Origin: Actinomadura atramentaria DSM 43919
GTDB taxonomy: Bacteria; Actinomycetota; Actinomycetes; Streptosporangiales; Streptosporangiaceae
Assembly (NCBI RefSeq): GCF_000381885.1
Contig: NZ_KB907210.1
Location: 382,104 to 446,103 of the forward strand
Reading direction: 5' to 3'
Length of the DNA stretch: 64,000 nucleotides
Under the pieces are notes generated by a model. It was given only the letters and a program-made list of their open reading frames with translations, was not told the DNA's origin and did no database searches. Of this stretch, positions 41,483 through 49,604 are shown in pieces; position 1 is the stretch's first letter; every line of letters starts with the position of its first letter. The translations under genes were made by a program, and so were the position numbers.

Positions 41483-42439
41483 TCAGGCGCCGATCCACGT
41501 GTTCGACAGGTAGACGTAGTTGCCGATCGGGACGTCGGCCGCGACGTGGTTCAGCAGCACCTCGCCGGTGGACGGGTCGATGTTGAGCCGCCCGGGGACG
41601 ACGTAGCCGCCCTTGCTCCCGCTGTCGCACACCACGGCGGGCGAATGCCGGTACACCGGGCGGAACTTCGCGTTCGGCAGGACGGTGAGCAGCGTCCCGT
41701 CCGCGTCGGTCCTGCCGTACGCCTTGTTGATCCGGCGCAGCGCGCCCTCCATGTAGACGATGCCGTTGAGCCGCCGGACGCGCGGCTGCCACGTCGACTC
41801 CCACACCGACGGCCACGACACCGGAAGGTTCACCCACCCGCTGTCCTCCGCGACGATCCGCCACTGCGGCGACGCGGTGGTTCCGACGTTTCCGACCCAC
41901 CGCTGGGTGTCGTGCTCGTAGATGAGCTGGCCGGTCGCGGGCCGGTCGGGGCGGTTGGTCGAGAAGCTGGGCGCGACGCCCGCGCCGACGAACTCGCGGG
42001 CGTCCGCGATGTCGCCCGCGCCGAGCGACGTCACGCCCGCCCGGACGTTGACGACCGCCAGCGGCAGCTCCCAGACGCCCCCGGCCGTGCGGGTCGGCGC
42101 CGGGGTCGGCTGGTTCGGCGTCCCGGCGACGACCGCGACGGTCACCCGGTCGTTGGCCGGGTCCGCGCGCAGCACCACCAGGTCGTTGCGCGCCTGGGAC
42201 GCGCCGGGCGCGATCGTGGTGATCGTCTCGCCGCCGTCCGTCGACTCGTACCAGTAGCCGCCGACGTGCGCGTAGCCGGGCGACATCTTCACCGTCATGC
42301 CGCCCGCGGGCGCGATCTTGCAGGCCGTGTCGCCCGGGTTGCCGCGCACGCCGTCGAGCTGGAAACCCTGGAACAGTCGGGCCAGCTCGATCTCCGTCGC
42401 GATCGGCTGGCCCTCGAAAACACCGGACTTCTCGGTCAT
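41483..42439 (-). CDS. Phage minor tail / receptor-binding-like protein
   Basis: A 318-residue protein. The N-terminal 110 residues (ELARLFQGFQLDGVRGNPGD, MTVKMSPGYAHVGGYWYES) look like a baseplate-attachment domain common in actinophage minor tail proteins. The C-terminal part (RLNGIVYMEGALRRINK ... VLLNHVAADVPIGNYVYLSN) resembles a beta-sandwich receptor-binding head. It directly follows the Gp37-like gene (1-bp gap). Confidence 0.7.
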   Translation of the reverse strand: MTEKSGVFEGQPIATEIELARLFQGFQLDGVRGNPGDTACKIAPAGGMTVKMSPGYAHVGGYWYESTDGGETITTIAPGASQARNDLVVLRADPANDRVTVAVVAGTPNQPTPAPTRTAGGVWELPLAVVNVRAGVTSLGAGDIADAREFVGAGVAPSFSTNRPDRPATGQLIYEHDTQRWVGNVGTTASPQWRIVAEDSGWVNLPVSWPSVWESTWQPRVRRLNGIVYMEGALRRINKAYGRTDADGTLLTVLPNAKFRPVYRHSPAVVCDSGSKGGYVVPGRLNIDPSTGEVLLNHVAADVPIGNYVYLSNTWIGA

Positions 42440-42440
42440 C

Positions 42441-43595
42441 TCATCTCCTCGTCTGCATGGTGTGGACCTTGCGCCGCAGCTCGGCGAACCGCCGGTAGAT
42501 GCGCGGCGACTCCTCGTCGTCGCCGATGACGGGCGTGACGACCTCGCCGTCGTCGGGGTCGCGCGTGTACCGGATCTCGCGCACCGTGTCGCTCCACGGG
42601 ATGCCGTCGATCTCGACGGTGACCGTGTCGCCCTTGCGGTAGTCGCGGCCGAGCACGACGGCGTCGGTGTCGATCGGCTCGAAGGTGATGCTGGCCTTGC
42701 CGCGCGCCTCCTCGAACCGGCCCGCCGCGAGCTGCGCGGGCGTCAGCGACTGGGCGTCGCTGCCGGAGTCGGTGCCGTCCAGGAACTCCTCGATCCGCAG
42801 GCCCGGCCAGTCGGGGTCGGACTCCTCGATTCCGTAGAACTTGCGCTGGACGTCGCCCTCCTGGTCGCCGACGACCAGGAACGTCGCCTCGGGCGGGTTC
42901 AGCGTGTAGTGGTAGGAGCGCAGGTTGCCGAGGTCGATCGAGAACCGCGCGGCGCTGGACTGGTCGCGCGGCGCGTAGACGCCGAATTCCAGGGCCGCGT
43001 CCCAGGTCTGGACGACGTCGAAGCCGACGCCGCCGCGGTTGGCGACGTCCACCATCTCGTCCCAGAGCACGCCGAACCGGGACTTGACGCCCGTCGTCGC
43101 GCCGCGGCCCCCGTCCGCGCCGAGCCGCAGCCCCGGCACCCGCCGGGACGGGCGCGCGCTCGGGCCGGCGTGGTCGTCCACCAGCCGCCGCAGGACCGTC
43201 TCGGCCTTCGCCGGCTGCGCCACCACGTAGTTCGCGGTGCTGTAGACGGTTCCGGCGGGAAGGCAGTCGATCGCCGGGTTCGGGTAGATCAGCCGCGTCA
43301 GCCAGCCCTTGTCGCACGGGCCGGACGCGGTGAGCGTGCCGTGGCCGCCGTCGTCGACGTTGTGCTCGCGCTCGACCAGCCGGGTCGGGCCGGAGAACGC
43401 GATCTGCCCGTCCCGGACGAACACGATGCCCGCGCCGTCGCGGAGCAGCGCGGCGTCGTGGGACGCGGCGTCCACCGTGACCGTCCACGAGCCCAGCGCC
43501 AGGTGCCGGTCGATGATCTCCATCGTGGCCTCGCCCGCGACCTCGCCGACGATGCGCCGCGAGGCGTCCCGGACGAGGACCTGCCAGCCGCTCAC
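42441..43595 (-). CDS. Siphovirus ReqiPepy6 Gp37-like tail protein
   Basis: A 384-residue protein of the Gp37-like family of siphovirus tail-tip proteins. Typical features are the start with WQVLVRDASRRIVGEV, the GLLTASGPC-like strand (here GTLTASGPCDKGWL) and the C-terminal block VLGRDYRKGDTVTVEIDG ... REIRYTRDPDDGE. It probably forms the hub between the distal tail protein and fibres. GTG start overlapping the upstream stop (GTGA). Confidence 0.8.
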   Translation of the reverse strand: MSGWQVLVRDASRRIVGEVAGEATMEIIDRHLALGSWTVTVDAASHDAALLRDGAGIVFVRDGQIAFSGPTRLVEREHNVDDGGHGTLTASGPCDKGWLTRLIYPNPAIDCLPAGTVYSTANYVVAQPAKAETVLRRLVDDHAGPSARPSRRVPGLRLGADGGRGATTGVKSRFGVLWDEMVDVANRGGVGFDVVQTWDAALEFGVYAPRDQSSAARFSIDLGNLRSYHYTLNPPEATFLVVGDQEGDVQRKFYGIEESDPDWPGLRIEEFLDGTDSGSDAQSLTPAQLAAGRFEEARGKASITFEPIDTDAVVLGRDYRKGDTVTVEIDGIPWSDTVREIRYTRDPDDGEVVTPVIGDDEESPRIYRRFAELRRKVHTMQTRR

Positions 43596-44578
43596 GCCTT
43601 CCTCGCCGTGAGCGCGGCGTTCGGGTACGCGGTCTTGTAGAGCGGGACGAAGCTCAGCTCGACGGACGTGGTGTCGCCCGCGCCGCCGACCTCCATGTCG
43701 ACCACGTTCTCTCCGGGGGCCAGCGGCCACAGGTCCGACGCGGGCTGCAGCGACGGCCACAGGTTCTCGGTGCCGTTGAGCACGATCGTGCGGGCGCGCG
43801 GACGGGTGTCGACCACGACCACGTCGGTTCCGGCGAGCGCCCGGTTGAGCTGCCAGCTCACGCCGAGCGTCTGGTTGACGAACCGCGCACCGGACGCGAC
43901 GGGGCCGCGGATCGTCCAGCGCGGGTACGAGCGGACGTCGCCGGGGCACGAGATCGGCATGCTCGTCCCGATGACCTGCGCGGTGCGGACCTTCAGGTAC
44001 TTCGGCGGGCCGATCGGCAGGAACGTCTCCTCCGCACCGCCGATCCCCCACCGCATCGACGTCTCCACGCCCTGCCAGTAAGGCTCGCTGGCGTGCAGGG
44101 TGATGCCGAACTTCGCCCAGTTCCAGCCCGCTTCGTCCTTGCCCTCGGTGCCCTCCATTCCCTCGGTGTAATAGGCGCGGATGGACCGCGGCTGCGCGCC
44201 CGGCTCGGCGACGCTGAGAATTCCCTCGCCGCCGCCGTTGACGGAGAGCGGGTCCAGGACGGCCGCGAGCCGCGCCCGCCGGGCGAGCGCCTCCGCGCGG
44301 TCCGCGCCGAAAACGGCGATCGGCAGGAAGATCTCGCGGGGCTTCGCGCGGACGCCGGTCACGACGTCCCCGTCCAGCGCCCCGGATTCACGCAGGTAAA
44401 GCTGGTACTGCGGCATGCCGAGGCCCTTGGCCCCGGCCGTGATGAGAAAGCCCCTCCGCCAGTCCGAGATGATGGTCTCGACGCCCGAACGGGACGTCCA
44501 CGTGACGGTGGCGGTCTCCTTCTCCGCCGTGATCGGCGGCCCTGTCGGCGACTGCGGCGGCGTGTAAAGAATGGGCAC
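43592..44578 (-). CDS. Phage distal tail protein (Dit-like)
   Basis: A 328-residue tail protein of the siphovirus tail-component (Dit) type. The N-terminal half forms the ring domain (REIFLPIAVFGADRAEALAR, AAVLDPLSVNGG), the C-terminal half a galectin-like part with PRWTIRGPVASGARFVNQT. It follows the tape measure gene after 3 bp, the expected order. GTG start. Confidence 0.8.
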   Translation of the reverse strand: MPILYTPPQSPTGPPITAEKETATVTWTSRSGVETIISDWRRGFLITAGAKGLGMPQYQLYLRESGALDGDVVTGVRAKPREIFLPIAVFGADRAEALARRARLAAVLDPLSVNGGGEGILSVAEPGAQPRSIRAYYTEGMEGTEGKDEAGWNWAKFGITLHASEPYWQGVETSMRWGIGGAEETFLPIGPPKYLKVRTAQVIGTSMPISCPGDVRSYPRWTIRGPVASGARFVNQTLGVSWQLNRALAGTDVVVVDTRPRARTIVLNGTENLWPSLQPASDLWPLAPGENVVDMEVGGAGDTTSVELSFVPLYKTAYPNAALTARKA

Positions 44579-44581
44579 GGT

Positions 44582-45850
44582 CTACCTCACAGCGTTGAGA
44601 ATCTCCCAGCTCCGCAGCCGGGAGGCGAACTGGCGGCTGGTCTCCTTCGGGTCCTTCACGGCGCCGTGGAAATGGAACTCGTACGCCCCGGCGCCCTTCG
44701 TACGCGCGGCGGCGCCGCCCGCCCCCGCGACGGCGGCCCCGAGCACCGACCCCTGCGCCCGCACGGCCCCCGGCTTCGGCACGTCCACGAGCTGCCCGAG
44801 CGACTTGTCGACGTGCTTCTTGCTGTTGCCGATGCCGACCGCCATGCCCTCGCCGACGTTCTCGCCGAGCGCCATCATGACGAGCGACGGCGAGTTGATC
44901 CCGAGCATCTTCTTGACGAATCCGGGGATCTTGTCGGTGACGGTGCTCTTGATGGCGTCCACGATGTGACTCGCCATCGACTTGATGCCGTTGACGAACC
45001 CCAGGATGAGGTCCTTGCCCTTGTTGAAGAGCGTCTTCCCGACGTTCCCGAGCCCGTGCAGGATCTTTCCGGGCAGCCCGCGGAAGAAGGAGACCAGCGC
45101 GGTGAACTTGCCGACGACGTAGTTCTTCGCCGCGACCGCGCCGGCCTTGATGTTGCTCCAGTACTTCTTGATCATGTAGACGGCGATGCCGAACGGCCCG
45201 ATGATGATCGCGAGCAGCAGCGGCCAGTTCTTCTTGATCCAGTCCCAGACGAACTTCGCGGCGTCCTTGACCCACTTGATGGCCTTGGACACCGCCTTCA
45301 TGGCCCCGGAGACCATCTTCTGGAACGTCTTCGACTTCATGACGCTCTCGATGAGCTTCTCGATGAACGGCTGGAGCAGCATCAGGATCAGCCCGGCCGG
45401 CCCCATCGCCGACTTGAACCCGGCGCCGAGGAGCTTCATCCCCTTGCTCGCCTTCTGGCTTGCCGGCCCGAGCTTCGTCACGTTCTTAGCGGCTCCGTCG
45501 AGGTTCTTGCCGCTCTTGGTCGCCTCCGTCCCGGCCTTCGTGACGTCCTTCTGGAAGCCAAGGAACGCCTTACCGGTCTGCGTAGCACTCCGAACGAGCG
45601 AAACAAGCCCGGACCCGGCCGACCGCGCCCGTGACCCGAACGTCCCCACCGCGCTCCCGGCCGACGTGGCCTGCGCCCGAACCCGCGTGGCCCCGGCGGC
45701 GGCCTGATTAGCCTTCGCCTGCACCCCGGACAGCCCCGAGGAAGCACGATCCGCAGCCCGATCAACGCTGCCCAACGCGGTGGCCGCTCGTTTCGCCGCA
45801 CCGCCCAGCCGCCCGAAGGCCTGGACCGCCTTCGAAATTCCTTGCGCCAT
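44582..45850 (-). CDS. Phage tail tape measure protein
   Basis: A 422-residue protein rich in Ala, Lys and Gly. It has helical N-terminal repeats (SGLSGVQAKANQAAAGATRV), hydrophobic segments around residues 150-165 and 215-235, and the tape-measure hallmark GLVNGIKS-like box (GFVNGIKSMASHIVDAIKS) followed by LGINSPSLVMMALGENVGEG. At 422 residues it is short and predicts a short tail (about 60 nm at 1.5 Å per residue). ATG start. Confidence 0.85.
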   Translation of the reverse strand: MAQGISKAVQAFGRLGGAAKRAATALGSVDRAADRASSGLSGVQAKANQAAAGATRVRAQATSAGSAVGTFGSRARSAGSGLVSLVRSATQTGKAFLGFQKDVTKAGTEATKSGKNLDGAAKNVTKLGPASQKASKGMKLLGAGFKSAMGPAGLILMLLQPFIEKLIESVMKSKTFQKMVSGAMKAVSKAIKWVKDAAKFVWDWIKKNWPLLLAIIIGPFGIAVYMIKKYWSNIKAGAVAAKNYVVGKFTALVSFFRGLPGKILHGLGNVGKTLFNKGKDLILGFVNGIKSMASHIVDAIKSTVTDKIPGFVKKMLGINSPSLVMMALGENVGEGMAVGIGNSKKHVDKSLGQLVDVPKPGAVRAQGSVLGAAVAGAGGAAARTKGAGAYEFHFHGAVKDPKETSRQFASRLRSWEILNAVR

Positions 45851-45868
45851 GCCAACTCACCAATCCGT

Positions 45869-46699
45869 TCAGTTGCTCATCCGGTTCAAACGGGATTCGA
45901 TCCCATCGATCCCCTGCGAGACCAGGGCAAGCTCGTCTTTGAGCTTTTGTGTGGCCTGCCTCGCCCGTTCGATATCGTCCACCTGCCCACGGGCACCACC
46001 GGACGAGCTCCCAGACGACTTGCGCCCAGAATTTCGACCCACCTTGTTTTCGAGCCGATTTACCCGCCTATTTGTAGCTTTTATTTTGCCCCTGTTCCCC
46101 TTCGCGAGTTGCCCAGTGTCGTTCGCAATCGACTTGGCAGAGCTGGCAAGATATCTTGCTTTCTCGACCTTCGGCGCAAGTCTTTCGATTCTCGACTTTA
46201 CCTCATGCAGTTCCGCGCCCAGTTCCCGCTTGACATCGAGAAGTTTCGTCTCCGGCGCAAGACTTTCGATTCGCGACTTTACCCCATGCAGTTCCGTGTC
46301 CAGTTCCCGCTTGACATCGAGAAGTTTCGTCTCTACATCACCTACCGGGTCTGATCTTTTGATCTTACCCCGAAAAACATGTTTATCGATAAGCTTTTCA
46401 AGCTGGGCAGACTTGTCGAAAACAGCGTAATCGGCCTTGAAGAGCTTGATGTCGGAACTAAAAATTCCACCTGCGAACCCGGCGCCTGTGAACTCTCCCT
46501 TGAGGCCAGTTATCTCGCCTTTTGCGCCAGTCGCTTCGGGGACTTTCCACCACGCGTTCGAGAAGGTCTTTTTGAACCATGGAACGAATTCCTTGTTCAC
46601 CCACGAATGGAGTGGTTCCCGTTCCATTATCGGCCGCACGATCGGCGGCAGTGGCGGCAGTGGCGGCAGTGGCGACACCACAGGGCCATGCTCAGTCAT
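45869..46699 (-). CDS. Low-GC coiled-coil protein with tandem 27-residue repeat
   Basis: A 276-residue protein of no recognised family, ending 18 bp before the tape measure start. It has a Pro-rich lead (PLPPLPPLPPIVRP), a middle region rich in Phe, Gly and Lys, and then a charged coiled coil with a duplicated unit, ETKLLDVKRELDTELHGVKS at residue 123 and ETKLLDVKRELGAELHEVKS at residue 150. Base composition drops to about half G+C, unlike both neighbours. It occupies the place where tail chaperones normally sit, so it may be a tail-assembly accessory or an acquired cargo gene. Confidence 0.6.
   Translation of the reverse strand: MTEHGPVVSPLPPLPPLPPIVRPIMEREPLHSWVNKEFVPWFKKTFSNAWWKVPEATGAKGEITGLKGEFTGAGFAGGIFSSDIKLFKADYAVFDKSAQLEKLIDKHVFRGKIKRSDPVGDVETKLLDVKRELDTELHGVKSRIESLAPETKLLDVKRELGAELHEVKSRIERLAPKVEKARYLASSAKSIANDTGQLAKGNRGKIKATNRRVNRLENKVGRNSGRKSSGSSSGGARGQVDDIERARQATQKLKDELALVSQGIDGIESRLNRMSN
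46172..46333 (-). repeat. Two direct 81-bp coding repeats
   Basis: Copy 1 at 46253-46333 and copy 2 at 46172-46252, in frame within the coiled-coil gene and still highly similar at the DNA level, which implies a recent duplication. Confidence 0.8.
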
Positions 46700-46795
46700 C
46701 GGTGATCACCCGTCTATTTCGGTGTGATACAATCTGAAACCATAAACCGGGACGGAATAACATCGTCGCCAGGGATACGAGCCACCGGAGCCCGA

Positions 46796-47242
46796 GTGAC
46801 TTCAGAACGTCGGAAGGCATTTTTTTCATGCGCGATCTTGATGGCCATCTTCGCGCTATGGGTGGGCATCTTTGCGTTCGTGATCATTATGTCGATGGTC
46901 GATCGATCACACAATCAAGGCGCCTACAAGGCAGTGGAAGGTTACATGAGAGCAGTGGCATCGTCTGACGGCCGCGAGGCTTGCAAATATCTCACTGTCA
47001 ACGCCCAAGCGGCCGCAGGAGGAGCCGCCGGCCCAACGGGATGTGCGGCGAGTGTACGGAAATTGGCCGAGTCGCTTTCAGACACCGACCGAAACGCACT
47101 GGCCCGGTTCTCTTCCGATGACATCGAAAAGGAACAGAATACAGGAAGTTTCACCCTCAAACTCCCGCAGAATCCACTCGGTATCGCCCGGTGCGTACTC
47201 CAAAAACAGGCGGGGACTTGGCGCATCACGTCGTTCCAATGA
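46796..47242 (+). CDS. Low-GC single-pass membrane protein, unknown function
   Basis: A 148-residue protein: basic N-terminus, one membrane segment (SCAILMAIFALWVGIFAFVI), then an extracytoplasmic domain with AYKAVEGYMRAVASSDGREA and WRITSF near the end, resembling small NTF2-like (DUF4878-type) domains of lipoprotein-like proteins. GTG 46796 was chosen for its GGAG site; GTG 46724 would add 24 residues without an RBS. It runs opposite to the tail genes and has low G+C, so it looks like an independently expressed cargo gene. Confidence 0.55.
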   Translation: MTSERRKAFFSCAILMAIFALWVGIFAFVIIMSMVDRSHNQGAYKAVEGYMRAVASSDGREACKYLTVNAQAAAGGAAGPTGCAASVRKLAESLSDTDRNALARFSSDDIEKEQNTGSFTLKLPQNPLGIARCVLQKQAGTWRITSFQ

Positions 47243-47248
47243 GGGTGG

Positions 47249-47331
47249 CCCGGCGCGGTCTTGCGGACCGTGCCGGGCGGCGACGAGTCGGCCGGGGTGC
47301 CGGACGGCGCGCGCAGGGCGCGCCGTCCGGC
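47249..47331. terminator. Two strong hairpins between convergent genes
   Basis: GCCCGGCGCGGTC pairs with GACCGTGCCGGGC (47249-47279, one G-T wobble). GCCGGACGGCGCGC pairs perfectly with GCGCGCCGTCCGGC (47299-47331). They separate the plus-strand membrane protein gene from the minus-strand HTH gene and probably terminate both. Confidence 0.8.
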
Positions 47332-47339
47332 GGGTGGGG

Positions 47340-47531
47340 CTAGTGGCGGGTGCGGTTGCGGGTTGCTTGTTCGGCTTTGAGGACTGCTAGTTCGCTGACG
47401 AAGACTCGGCGGTTGATGTGGAGGGCCGGGAGGTGGCCGCGGTGGATCCACTGGCGGATCGTCGCGGGGGTCACGCCCACCAGGGCCGCCGCCTGGGCCA
47501 CCGAGAGGTAGTTGTGGGCCAGGTCGGTCAT
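47340..47531 (-). CDS. Excisionase/MerR-type helix-turn-helix protein
   Basis: A 63-residue HTH_17/excisionase-like protein: YLSVAQAAALVGVTPATIRQ followed by WIHRGHLPALHINRRVFV. Such proteins act as recombination directionality factors or small regulators in mobile elements. No integrase is present in the window. The start ATG, after CGGAGGG, overlaps the stop of the upstream gene by 4 nt. Confidence 0.8.
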   Translation of the reverse strand: MTDLAHNYLSVAQAAALVGVTPATIRQWIHRGHLPALHINRRVFVSELAVLKAEQATRNRTRH

Positions 47532-48211
47532 GACGCCCTCCGGAGGGGGCGGCGGCGGGGGCGTGGGTGTGGGGCGTTCCTGGGATTGTCGCCGCCTGGG
47601 TTGCCGCCGCCGTCGGCGTCGGCCGTCGTGGTCCAGGAGCAGGCTCGGCAGCGGAGTTCGTCGGTGGACGGGTCGTGTTGCAGGGTCAGCAGGTCGCACT
47701 CGGGGCACGGGCGGGCGGCCGGGCGCGGCGGGCCGCCGAGGGAGGCGCGGGCGCGGAGGCGGCGGTGCAGGGTCAGGATTTCGCGGCCGAAGTCGCGCGC
47801 GCCCGGGAAGGTCAGCAGGCCGTCCAGGTGCGCGCCGAGCCAGGCCACGCATGCCGCGAGCGTCGGGGCGTACCGGCCGCGGCGCGGGCGGGTGGCGAAG
47901 CCGCGCGCCTCGCGGTAGGCGTCCTCCCAGCTCAGCAGGGTGTGGAGCAGTTCGTCGAGGTCGTCCACGGCGGCGGACGGCGACGGGCGCGAGCGGGAAC
48001 CGGACACGCGTTCGGTGAGACCGGCGGACCGCTGGTCGAGGGCCGCGCCGACCCGGGCGGCGAGGTCGTCCAGCTCGGCGAGGCGGGAGCGCAGCAGCGA
48101 CCGGCAGGCTCCGCACCAGACGGGATCGCCCTGCGTCGCGGTCGGCGGCGCGTCGTCGGGGCGGCGGGCGCGGCGGCGCGGATCGTTGCAGGGGCCCGGG
48201 CATGCGGACAT
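47528..48211 (-). CDS. Zinc-ribbon protein of actinobacterial mobile elements
   Basis: A 227-residue protein with several Cys pairs: SACPGPCN at the start, WCGACRSLL, and a C-terminal ribbon CPECDLL ... CRACSW. The middle is helical (LDELLHTLLSWEDAYREARG). I associate this layout with hypothetical genes next to WhiB and excisionase genes in actinophages and prophages; the function is unknown. ATG 48211 follows GAGGAG. Confidence 0.65.
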   Translation of the reverse strand: MSACPGPCNDPRRRARRPDDAPPTATQGDPVWCGACRSLLRSRLAELDDLAARVGAALDQRSAGLTERVSGSRSRPSPSAAVDDLDELLHTLLSWEDAYREARGFATRPRRGRYAPTLAACVAWLGAHLDGLLTFPGARDFGREILTLHRRLRARASLGGPPRPAARPCPECDLLTLQHDPSTDELRCRACSWTTTADADGGGNPGGDNPRNAPHPRPRRRPLRRAS

Positions 48212-48275
48212 GGAACTCCTCTGGGAGGGGCGGGGGGTTGGACGTGCGGGGTGGGGGCGCACGGCGCGGCCGGCC

Positions 48276-48548
48276 TCAGGCCGGGACGTCGCGGCGGCGG
48301 GTCTCGGCGATGCGGGCGCGCAGCCGGACGGCCATGCGCTCGCGGTCGGTGGTTCCGCCCCAGACGCCTTCGAGGGTCTCGTCGGCGAGGGCCTGGTCGA
48401 GGCAGTCCGCGCGCACCGGGCAGCGGGCGCAGACCCGTTTGGCGTCGGCGATGGCGGCGCGCTGGCCCGCGAGGGCGAAGAACAGGTCGGGATCGGCGTC
48501 GCGGCACACGGCGCGTGCGTGCCAGTCCGCCGCCGCGGCGAACATCAC
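48276..48548 (-). CDS. WhiB-family iron-sulfur transcription factor
   Basis: A 90-residue WhiB protein. Four cluster cysteines at 15, 40, 43 and 49 (C-X24-C-X2-C-X5-C), the turn GVWGGTTDRER after them and a basic C-terminus (RLRARIAETRRRD) for DNA contact. It lies inside the regulatory insert of the tail region, as phage-borne WhiB proteins do, and could tune phage or host promoters. Confidence 0.93.
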   Translation of the reverse strand: MMFAAAADWHARAVCRDADPDLFFALAGQRAAIADAKRVCARCPVRADCLDQALADETLEGVWGGTTDRERMAVRLRARIAETRRRDVPA

Positions 48549-48606
48549 CGGTCTCCCAGCAGATGCATGGCGATCTTCTTCCGAGGATGGTTCCGGCCGG
48601 AACTTG

Positions 48607-48828
48607 TTATTTCTTGACGATTATTGACGGTAGGTCAACGGCCAGCGCGCGGGCCAGCTCCGCCGCGACGCCCGCCGAGGCGCGCGGCCGCCGTCCGGTC
48701 TCCAGCATCGACAGGTACGACGTGTCGATCCCGGCGAGGACGGCGAGGTCCGCCTGCCGCAGGCCCTGCGCCAGGCGCAGGGCGCGGAGCCCGGCCCCGT
48801 TCACGAAGACAAGATCATGACGTTTCAT
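48607..48828 (-). CDS. XRE-family helix-turn-helix protein
   Basis: A 73-residue Cro/C1-type protein: LRALRLAQGLRQADLAVLAG, then IDTSYLSMLETGRRPRAS. ATG 48828 gives the usual N-terminus; the gene is preceded by AT-rich sequence. Probably a small repressor. The 206 bp to the divergent HTH gene at 49035 hold promoters for both. Confidence 0.8.
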   Translation of the reverse strand: MKRHDLVFVNGAGLRALRLAQGLRQADLAVLAGIDTSYLSMLETGRRPRASAGVAAELARALAVDLPSIIVKK

Positions 48829-49034
48829 GGCGGCAAATATAGGCAACTTTCCGCATCATCAACCGGTGACTTTCTGACGCTCAGGTGTGATTGTCGTCAC
48901 ATGACAATCGGATATCCCCGGTAAACCAAATAGGTCCACCCCCTTTCACGTGCGCCGACTCGACGTCCGCAGCGCCGCCGCCTTTGACGGCGAAGCGGCA
49001 CCGATCCGTCACCCGGCTGCGACAGAATGACGCG

Positions 49035-49529
49035 ATGTCCCAGCAACAGCACGCGTCCGTCGGAAACGCGGTGGCGACCCGCCGCGTCCGGCTCGGCCTG
49101 CGTCAGAGCGACCTCGCACGCGAAGCAGGCGTGTCGGAGACGACCATCCGCAACATCGAGGCGGGCCGCATCGGCGGCCGGCCCACCAAGTGGCCGCTGG
49201 TGGAGCGGGCCCTCGGCTGGCCGCCGGGCTCCTTCGAGACGCTGAGCGCGGGCGGGCAGCCCCCGGAGGGCGGCCCGGCCGCGCAGCCGGGCACGCCCGG
49301 CGCGTGGACGGACCGCCTCCCCCGCCGCATCCAGGACGAGCTGGCCGAGCACGACCTGTTCGACTCCGACGTCGTCGACCTCGGCGAGAGCCTGCGCGTG
49401 ATCGTGCTGGCGCTGGAGACGGCCCCGCCCGCCACCGACGGCTCCGGGCGGCGCCGCCGGGCCGGACGCTGGGAGGGCGTCCGGCGCCGGCTGCGCGCCG
49501 CCGCGGAGGAGGAGAACCTCACGCAATAG
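49035..49529 (+). CDS. HTH transcriptional regulator, repressor-like
   Basis: A 164-residue protein with an N-terminal XRE-type HTH (VATRRVRLGLRQSDLAREAG, VSETTIRNIEAGRIGG) and a C-terminal part that may dimerise (DLGESLRVIVLALETA). It is the only plus-strand regulator in the tail region and diverges from the XRE/WhiB group, the usual layout of a phage immunity switch. No Ser-Lys protease domain is seen, so it is not itself a LexA-like cleavable repressor. Confidence 0.8.
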   Translation: MSQQQHASVGNAVATRRVRLGLRQSDLAREAGVSETTIRNIEAGRIGGRPTKWPLVERALGWPPGSFETLSAGGQPPEGGPAAQPGTPGAWTDRLPRRIQDELAEHDLFDSDVVDLGESLRVIVLALETAPPATDGSGRRRRAGRWEGVRRRLRAAAEEENLTQ

Positions 49530-49542
49530 AACATACGTTCGA
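49527..49542. promoter_or_regulatory. LexA-type box, 11 of 12 consensus positions
   Basis: TAGAAC-ATAC-GTTCGA differs from TCGAAC-N4-GTTCGA at one base. It begins at the stop codon of the repressor-like gene and lies between convergent genes, an odd place for a promoter operator. Confidence 0.5.
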
Positions 49543-49604
49543 CACTAGCCCCGCGGGAACGTCCCTGTCACATGACTGAACCGCCCCTGACCAGGCCCGA
49601 CCCG

